From Isoetes taiwanensis (lineage: Eukaryota > Streptophyta > Lycopodiopsida > Isoetales > Isoetaceae), in the NCBI GenBank assembly GCA_021234155.1, contig JAJEKV010000021.1, forward strand, positions 17,311,563 through 17,375,562: a stretch of DNA of 64,000 nucleotides. The letters are read 5' to 3'. The notes beneath the pieces are model-generated. The model saw nothing but the letters and a program-made list of their open reading frames with translations. It did no database searches and was not told where the DNA came from. The translations under genes were made by a program, and so were the position numbers. Below are positions 57,124-64,000 of this stretch, piece by piece. Position 1 is the first letter of the stretch. Each line of letters opens with the position of its first letter.

Positions 57124-60100
57124 TCATCTACCAATCGACACATCAATGGCTTCTCCATCTTCACACTGTTTAAGCAGGGCTTCTTGCAGACATGCTCGCC
57201 GACCTAGCGCATAATCGTGTGAAAACCAGCCTTCTTGTAACACATGCATAGTGCATTAAAGCAAACAGAAATGTAAAAATGGTGTAAACTAAAAAAGCTT
57301 GCAAGAGAATTGGACACTTACCTTCAACTCCTTATTTCCGACAACTGCGTTCACAAATTTGTGCATGCAGGCCATCACATACAAGCCGCAATTCGACAGA
57401 TTGGGCTGCTAGCCCCTTCACATTATTTCTGCGAATAAAATCAACACCGCTTGAGGTTTGACTCATTGATTGAGTCAATATCTGCGTATGACCCTTTCAT
57501 TTCCTGTTTCACGATATCTACAATGTTTCTTGAGGCCTCGGTTTTTTTCTTACTTGCTGTAGCTTCCTTGAACAAGTGAAAGTTAAAAGATGGATAAAAG
57601 AAAATCTTGTTCTTCCACTCCGATGGCAAATTATGATGCAGGTACCTACAAGAAGATAAGGTCATAATTATACTTCATTATAAATACACAAAGAGTAGGA
57701 GATGAAATCAGAATTACATCTACAACACCTTGTGCATACACGCCATACTGATTCAATAAAGGCGGCTTGTCATTCTTGATCACGGGTGCCGCGAGTTCTT
57801 CAAGGTCAATATCGACCACCTTCATGGGAGGATCGGGGGCTATCCTTGAAAGGCGTGAAAGGTGTAAGAATCTGATTTCTCATGCATGCTCCTACAAGGA
57901 TCAAATTGAAGTGTCAAGTATCATGCAGGTGCATAAAAACAAATCTTTCATAATATTACCTTGCATCAGCATCAGATTCTTCACCGGATTTAGAATCTTC
58001 AAGAGATTTTGTGTCTTCAACAGATTTTTGCCTACAAGAAATGGTGTGAGTTGAAGAAATGGTGTGAGTTAAGATGAAGTGCATACCTTTTCTTAGCTGC
58101 ACTCTTAGCTGGTGCATCCTTTACGCTCGAGTTTTTTCGCTTGTTATTTGGGGAGCATCCTCCTCCTTCACGATAATCGTTTCTATAGCTGCTTTGGTGC
58201 CTTCTTATCTTCATCTGCCATAACCAGGTTAGAGAATATGCACCTCATGAACAAATGTTCTTGTTTGATGAGCTTTAAAACCAAAACTAGCTAAGCAAGT
58301 CTCTGCGCCATTTTTTTTTTGACAAATGGAAAACATATTGAGCTTCAAGACCGGCAAGTACATATGAAGTGCTTGAATAGGTAGTGTAAGACAAACACAA
58401 CTAAAAAATTAAGTAGCTAAATACCTATACTATCGAGAAAACAAGTTAAAAGAACATTCATTAAATGGCGCACCTATTGTAGAAACCTCAACAATGGTCG
58501 GTACTTCTTCCAGGTAGGGGATTTTTTGGTCAATATTCTCGCCACCTACTTCAGCTGTATGAATGGACAAATATAAGCTAAATTAATGATGACACCATAC
58601 AAAAATAAAAGTGTCTGCTCACCTTTGATAGGAACCTGTTGCTGAGTCAAGGAAGCCAACTCGGCATCCAAATTTGGGATCTCCTCTTGAAGACTAATTC
58701 CACCTGCAATCACACATCTTACAAATTAGCAACCTGAAATAATATTGAAGCTTATATCAACTCAATTAAATTTGAACTTACTGATTCTGGGCATTGCCAT
58801 CTCCACAAACTTTCCTGATTCTGTCTTTCCCGAGCCGTGAGAGAGAATGCCTTAATAGGTGATGCTTTGATGTAGAAGGAGTCCCACGGACATGGCATCA
58901 TTCTTGGTTGGTTTATGTTCAAAACATCCGAGAATTCAGGTAGCAAGGTTCTTCCTTCAAGGAATGGCTTCACACCTGCATATGACAATGGCTAGTTAGC
59001 TAGACTCGGATCTGAAAAAATTCTACATGTTTACAAATCATCTACATGTTTACATTACATTCTGGCCGAGGTTCGGGTTTCTTGATGCTCCCTGTTTTAC
59101 GCAAAACAAAAAAGTAAATGTAATCAAAACTAACAAACAAGGAATCAAGAATGTAAAGTGTCAATAAATGTAAGTCATGCAAGAAAGCATCTACATGAGA
59201 CAGTGTCATGTAAGTTATGCAAGAAAGCATGTACATGACGTAAATTTAAGTGAAGCAAGAAAGCATGTACATGAAAGAAAATGTAAATGACGAAAAGAAT
59301 GTACAGATCCAAATCCAAGCACCTTGAACTACATTCATTCTCGAACAACAACAAAACTTAAGTCTATGTAGAAGGTAAATGTCGATTCAAGATTACTCTA
59401 CCAAACAAATACATATCTAAAAATAAGCACTTGCATATCAAAAAGTATTCCTACAATCGTAAAATGAAATCAAGTGAAACGAAATTACCTTGAGTAGAAA
59501 TTCCCATATTTGCACGAAGTTCTTGAGGCCAAAGACAATGAAAAACACACTTGGTTCGGCGGTATGAGAGACAAAGAAGGCGAGGGATGTCCACATGATG
59601 GCAACACCAAAATACTCTTTGTCAAGGCATGCATTGCAAGAGCAAAGATGTGTTCTTCACCACGAGGGATTTGATGCCTTACTATCTGCTGCAAGAACGG
59701 ACTTTGGGATGCAAGGTAATTACATCTGATGTTTCAAGATGTAACATCATGTCCTTTATCCTACTCTCACTAATTTCATTCATCTCCAAATCCTTGCTGA
59801 TTTCATGGATGGCGATGGCTAATGTCCAACTCGAAGTCATGTCTTCGATTGGCTTTGTTAATTTTTTCATCTCCTCCATAAAACTTGATTTTTCTCTTCA
59901 AAGTGACTTGCCAATGCCATTTGCAAATCTATTGGCTGCCCTGCTGCCTTTAGTGTCGAATTTTGGCAAGTTTGAGTGTTTATATCATGCATCAGATTTT
60001 TGGACAACCCTACTTAATGTGCTTCTCTCACTCTCTAGCACGCAAATCTCGGTTCAAGTAGCTTCCTCTTGTCCTTCAACTCCTTCAATCGCTAATCAAG

Positions 60101-60653
60101 ATAGTAGCATCCACAAGTCTACTCTCAACCAATTTCTTCAACCCATCCATCATTACTAAAACCGACTGTGGCGGTTTACCTTGCATATTTTTTACATTGG
60201 GCGATTTTATGGTCACCGCATGTGTAACATCGGACTCCTTTTGCTCTTTTTAGTAGAAATAGCATTCTCCTTTACCTCATTCCAGTCAATTTGTATGCCT
60301 TTGTAATGAAGTGCAAAGGCCCTTGCAAAAATACAATGGAATGTGATGGTTATTGATCTCCGTCTTCCCCTTGGATCCTGGCATCTTGGTAACCCCTAAC
60401 AGCTGGTGGTTCAGAGCCCCAAACATCATGAACCACTTGCAACAGACCTGGAAAAACCGAATCAAAATTGTAGGTCCTAAGTCGTCTAATGCTAACCTTG
60501 AGCAACTCAAGGCTGCAATGAAGATTTTCCGAGAGTTGTCTTTAGTTTCTGCTGCTGCTGCTTTCGATGGCTTAGGCTGCTGGGGTTGCCATGGGCTTCA
60601 AACCCTTGGTTCTTGGCGACTTCACGGGACTGATCCGACCTTCTTTGCTTCAT
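57124..60653 (-). CDS. Unidentified multi-exon gene convergent with the plus-strand element gene
   Basis: Reading the minus strand from an ATG at 60653 (MKQRRSDQSREVAKNQGFEA), a chain of exon-like blocks with consensus splice sites follows. They are: MEEMKKLTKPIEDMTSSW (59879), RHQIPRGEEHIFALAMHALT (59690), VKPFLEGRTLLPEFSDVLN (58973), SLQEEIPNLDAELASLTQQQ (58704, donor GTGAGC), ENIDQKIPYLEEVPTIVEV (58540), a Lys-rich block near 58214-58090, EDTKSLEDSKSGEES (58023), PPMKVVDIDLEELAAPVIK (57844-57729), YLHHNLPSEWKNKIFFYPS (57640), MHKFVNAVVGNKELK (57370-57318) and a last exon QEGWFSHDYALGRRACLQEA to a TGA at 57124. Frames near 60.5, 60.0 and 58.2 kb need shifts, so the copy may be partly decayed. 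I recognise no domain. Its position suggests a second protein of the same element. Confidence 0.45.
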
Positions 60654-60861
60654 TGCTTCTTGCTGCTACTAATAGGGCTTGATCAATCACTAATGAATGC
60701 ACAAAATCACACCCTCCTGCAGCCTAAACCCTAGCGCCCTGGTCTAGGTGATAATGGGAGAGTATCAGGGCTTAGGGTCCATGATCGACCTTGCAAAGGT
60801 CTGGCTATGGCGGGAGCAGCAGGGTTGGGAATGGGCGGGATCAAAGAATCGAGGAAGGAGG

Positions 60862-60863
<2 letters not shown>

Positions 60864-60897
<34 letters not shown>
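60864..60897. repeat. Poly-T run, 34 bases
   Basis: An uninterrupted T34. It could be the tail of a minus-strand retroposed sequence or simple slippage; no target duplication was identified. Confidence 0.9.
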
Positions 60898-60898
<1 letters not shown>

Positions 60899-61489
60899 AA
60901 AATTAGTGCATTAAAGTTTCCCAACCCGTTTGAAAATTAGGTACCCCCAATAAATGAGACCTCAAGGGGAATTTTTTTACATTTTGCCAAATGTAAATGT
61001 ATAAAAGTGTCCCTTTTTTTGCCCACCCTTTCATGCTTCTACCCTACAAAACATAAGGCAGAAGACCTATTCAATTGAACGGCTTTTGACAGCCATTAAC
61101 TTAGCAGATGTATCATCTCTTAGTATCTGAGAGACAGGGAAGGAATTTTACATGCATCAGCTATCATCGTGAAGAAATTATAAACACAACAAACCATACA
61201 ACAAACCATGAATGTGGATGTATGAGTCAAAATTGTCATAGCTGGCATTTCACTCTTCTTAGTTGGCAATATTTCACCCTTGTTCTGAATCTTTGTAAAA
61301 AATGTAGTATCTTCTTCTTCTGCAAACATGGTTATGATGTGCATGATGGTTATGATGTATATGCCAGTCCTTAGAGATGAGGAGAAGTGGATACATTGAT
61401 CTCAGAACACACACAAACATGCTTTTTGATGTGCATTAGATGCTAACACTATTGCGTATTAAACGAAAATGGGAGCAGAATGCTTTTGA

Positions 61490-61765
61490 TTTGTATTCCG
61501 GAACAAGATAAGGGTGCAAGGTCCCATTCCGGAATAGCTTACGAAAATATTGCTTTCGATTTGTATTCCGGAATAGGATAAGAGTGCAAGGGATTTGTAT
61601 TCCGGAATACAATGGGAGTGTGCGTTTGTATTCCGGAATACAATGAGAGTGCACATTTGTATTCTGGAATACAATGAGAGTGCACATTTGTATTCCGGAA
61701 TACACTAAGAGTGCAAGGTTTTGTTCAGGAATAGCGTAAGATTGCGCAAGGTTCTATTCTAGAAT
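61490..61765. repeat. Right subterminal cluster of TATTCCGGAATA palindromes
   Basis: Eight or nine copies in a loose tandem array of 30-34 bp (61494, 61528, 61563, 61597, 61627, 61660, 61690, 61716, 61755), each followed by (C)AATG/AGAGTGCA. The unit is GTATTCCGGAATACAATGAG; its reverse complement matches the left cluster at 49205-49655. The minus frames 61705-61436 (peptides like PEYKRTLPLYSGIQ) are artefacts of the array. Confidence 0.9.
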
Positions 61766-62690
61766 AACATAAACATAAGAGTGCATGGGCAACCTCTCTA
61801 GATAGATTTGGCATGTTCTGATGATTTACTTCTTCACTACACCACAAAACTTTATATTTACTTCCTTTTCACACCTTGCACTTTCTGTTTGATGTTTGTA
61901 ATTTAACCTGTGATCACATCTTGCACTTTTGTTTAATGTCCGTAATTTAACCTAAGATCTATTACAAATTAAAACTCTTTTTGCTGTGAGTTCACAATAA
62001 CCCAGTGGGAAAAAATATAAATGTAGTTGAAACAGCATATAATAAATTATAATCACCTTAATGTTTTGAACTTAACCCCTAAAATTGCCATTTCAAGTGT
62101 TTGCTATGTTGACGCACCGGTAAAAAAAAAAAAAATCGGGCTAAAGTAGCATATATTAAATTGTAATCACCATGAGTTTGTAGGCTTAACCCACAAAATG
62201 GTCATTTCAAATAATTAATATGTTTTTTAGAAGGGAATCTTCAAACGGGAGTGGTGCAACACTCCCGTTTAATATGCAACCTTGTTTGAAATTGTTTTTA
62301 AGACATTTTTAAGGTGTTTTAGACGATAATGTGGCGCTATTTAGCATTTTTTCACATATATTTTCTCCAAATTTGGCGCCATTAATATCAGAGGAAAAAA
62401 AAAACAACTTAAAAAAAATACTGCAACTTAAGTTAGCAAGTTTTACCTATTTTACACAAAGAAGGACATCATTAACTTCTGAAATTGACATAGTTACCCA
62501 TCAAGAAAATTTGTTTATGAAGCTAAATTACAAAATTTGTTGCTGAATTGAATCACTGCCATTAGTAGGATCATGCTTTTCTTTGCCAACATTCATGAGA
62601 ATGTCAAATCTTGGCCCACTAAATGCCTCTTCTTCAAAGTTGTAAGCCGCATTTTGAATCTCGTTGTGACTAAAATCTTCAGTGGTACCA
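61766..62690. other. No recognised gene
   Basis: AT-rich. A diverged direct repeat (GCATATAATAAATTATAATCACC at 62035 and GCATATATTAAATTGTAATCACC at 62149) lies at 62030-62220, and the inverted pair AAACGGGAGT...ACTCCCGTTT is at 62243-62270. Confidence 0.5.
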
Positions 62691-63330
62691 AGCTGGACGA
62701 AGGTGACTCCATAGCAAATCTCCTGGCATACCTAAACATGCATTTGCTATAGCAGACCAAATGCATGCTGGTGAATGCATCCTCAACATGTTTTTTTTGC
62801 ATGCTAGTGAATGCAAATGGCGCCATTTGCATCCTCAGAATGCTTGGAAATGACACCTTGAGGATGCAACATGGCGCCATTGCACCCCCCCAAAAGAAAA
62901 AAATCCCCCCCCCCCCTCCCCAAAAAAAAGGGGTGTTGGGGGTGCAAATGGCGCCATTTGCACCCTCACAGTGCCATTCTTAAGCATGCTAAGGACGCCA
63001 TTTGCATCATCAGTATGGTTGGAAATGGCACCTTGAGAGTGCAATGACGCCATTTTTGCACCTGCAAAAAAAAAAAGAAAAAAGAAAAAGAAAAAGAAAA
63101 GAAAGTTTTTTTGGTGTTGCGGGTGCAAATGGCGCCATGCGTCCTCAAGATGCCATTTCCAAACATGATGAGGCATCCTTAGCATGCATTTGATATAGCA
63201 GACCAAATGCATGGTGGTGAATGCAAATGGCACCATGGCGCCATTTGCATTCCTCAACATGCATTTAGTAAAGCAGACCATGCTAAGGATGCACGCCATT
63301 TGCATCCTCAGTATGCATCAAGCAAGCATA
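62690..63330. repeat. Palindrome-rich repeat cluster around AAATGGCGCCATTTGCA
   Basis: ATGGCGCCAT or its core occurs about six times (62818, 62871, 62948, 63130, 63235 and, as GACGCCATTT, 62993/63045), usually within TGCAAATGGCGCCATTTGCA. Direct copies of ATAGCAGACCAAATGCATG (62751, 63197) and CATCCTCAACATG punctuate the block. C- and A-runs (62884-62930, 63066-63100) interrupt it. Minus frames across it (63305-62835) are repeat translations. Confidence 0.8.
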
Positions 63331-63491
63331 TATTCAAGAAACTGGTGCTATATGACTAGGAAAACTAAAAAATCAAGTAAAAGAAGGCCTACTTTGCCTT
63401 GGAGACTTGTCTTCATGATTCCTGATATCTTTAGTGTCTAGAGTGATGAAAACAAAGGCGCTAAGCGTTGGCGTTGGCGTTGGCACTAGGT

Positions 63492-63755
63492 GCTAGGCCA
63501 TCTAGCAGCAGGCGCAGGCGCTGATGCTAGGTCCAATGGGCCATCTAGTAGCAGGCACCGCTGGCAGTCGAAGCTGGCGCTAGCGGGTCGCAAGCGGTGG
63601 GAAGCAGGCGGGATGTAGGCAGCGCTAGGCCATCTAGCAGCAGGCGCTGGCGCTAGGTCCAATAGGCCATCTAGCAGCAGGCACCACTGGCAGGCGAAGC
63701 CGGCGCTGGCAGTCGCAGGCGGCGGGAAGCAGGCGGGATGTAGGTGGCACTGGCG
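63492..63755. repeat. GC-rich tandem duplication, 132-bp unit
   Basis: GCTAGGCCATCTAGCAGCAG begins at 63492 and 63624, and the two units are about 90 percent alike. Each unit itself holds two half-copies of GGCCATCTAG(C/T)AGCAGGC. The 116-codon minus frame through it is a by-product. Confidence 0.85.
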
Positions 63756-63799
63756 AGTGGGTATGACGAAGCTCGTGGAAGGCGGACGTAAATTAAAAA

Positions 63800-64000
63800 A
63801 TGCTGGTCCAAATTTGAAACCCCTCAGCCCGCCCAAATTTGAAAGCCCTCCGCCCGCCCAAATTTGAAATTCAAAATTTGAAATTCAAAATTTAAAATCC
63901 CAAATTTGTTGTTGTTGCTCGACATATCATTTCTTTAGGCGATTGTATAGATCCTTCTATAGGTGGATGCAGGGTCTTCGATGGTTCCTTACCGACTGAC
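63800..64000. repeat. AAATTTGAAA-type simple repeats and window end
   Basis: CCCGCCCAAATTTGAAA is repeated three times (63830-63870), then AATTTGAAATTCAAA alternates to about 63905. Nothing further is recognised to the window end. Confidence 0.7.

Noticed and set aside
57441-57665. Ulp1/C48 protease domain in the minus-strand gene
   Set aside because: Context (YLHHNLPSEWKNK) recalls such proteins, but no catalytic His-Asp-Cys motifs are visible.
61436-61705. Minus frames with repeated PEYK/SGIQ peptides
   Set aside because: Translations of the TATTCCGGAATA array.
63486-63836. 116-codon minus frame
   Set aside because: It follows the 132-bp GC-rich tandem duplication exactly and has only Ala/Pro/Leu repeats.

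Overview
The window reads as nuclear DNA of a land plant with a large, repeat-rich genome. Host-type gene pieces are plant ones: the first exons of a DUF828/VAN3-binding (auxin canalisation) protein, a decayed PLS-type pentatricopeptide repeat gene, and the last exons of a strawberry-notch/FORGETTER1-like protein. Plant telomere-type motifs (AAACCCTAGGGTTT) also occur. Introns are spliceosomal and most of the space is mobile or tandem repeat. A fern, lycophyte or gymnosperm would fit, but the sequence alone does not fix the species.

Layout. 1-3.5 kb: the 5' part of an L1-type LINE on the minus strand (LINE-A: intact ORF1, start of ORF2). 3.66-5.2 kb: copy A of a repeat that returns at 37-48 kb. 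6.2 kb: a small inverted-repeat element. 7.0-7.6 kb: DUF828 exons (minus). 8.7-9.7 kb: PPR pseudogene (plus). 12.1-35.3 kb: two minus-strand, gypsy-type LTR pieces (12.7-13.9 and 34.2-35.3 kb, with PPT and PBS in the right places) enclosing about 20 kb of mostly unrecognisable interior. That interior holds a 158-bp array, two arrays of 19/38-bp minisatellite, about 3.4 copies of an 820-bp unit and about 2.6 copies of a 315-bp unit. 36.1-36.6 kb: three terminal exons of the strawberry-notch-like gene (plus).

37.0-48.0 kb: repeat copy B, then a direct tandem duplication of about 2.37 kb (copy C). A second, essentially full-length L1-type LINE (LINE-B, 5.66 kb, minus) sits inside C, flanked by a 13-bp target-site duplication. 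The unoccupied version of the same site is kept in copy B, so the order of events can be read: duplication first, LINE insertion second.

49.2-61.8 kb: the most unusual part. Two clusters of a palindromic motif (TATTCCGGAATA and variants), in inverted orientation, bracket two convergent intron-containing genes. The plus-strand gene (50.7-55.2 kb) is frameshifted. It has cysteine clusters and a D...D...E arrangement (VVDF, WSDGC, HDGEGA) suggestive of a transposase-like nuclease fold. The minus-strand gene (60.65-57.12 kb) has about ten recognisable exon-like blocks and no family I know. A glutathione S-transferase-like exon and a MITE with an 8-bp target duplication lie between them. I propose this is a degenerate copy of a large two-gene DNA transposon; that is inference.

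62.6-63.9 kb: palindrome-rich and GC-rich tandem repeats without a gene. No rRNA, convincing tRNA, operon or CRISPR was found.
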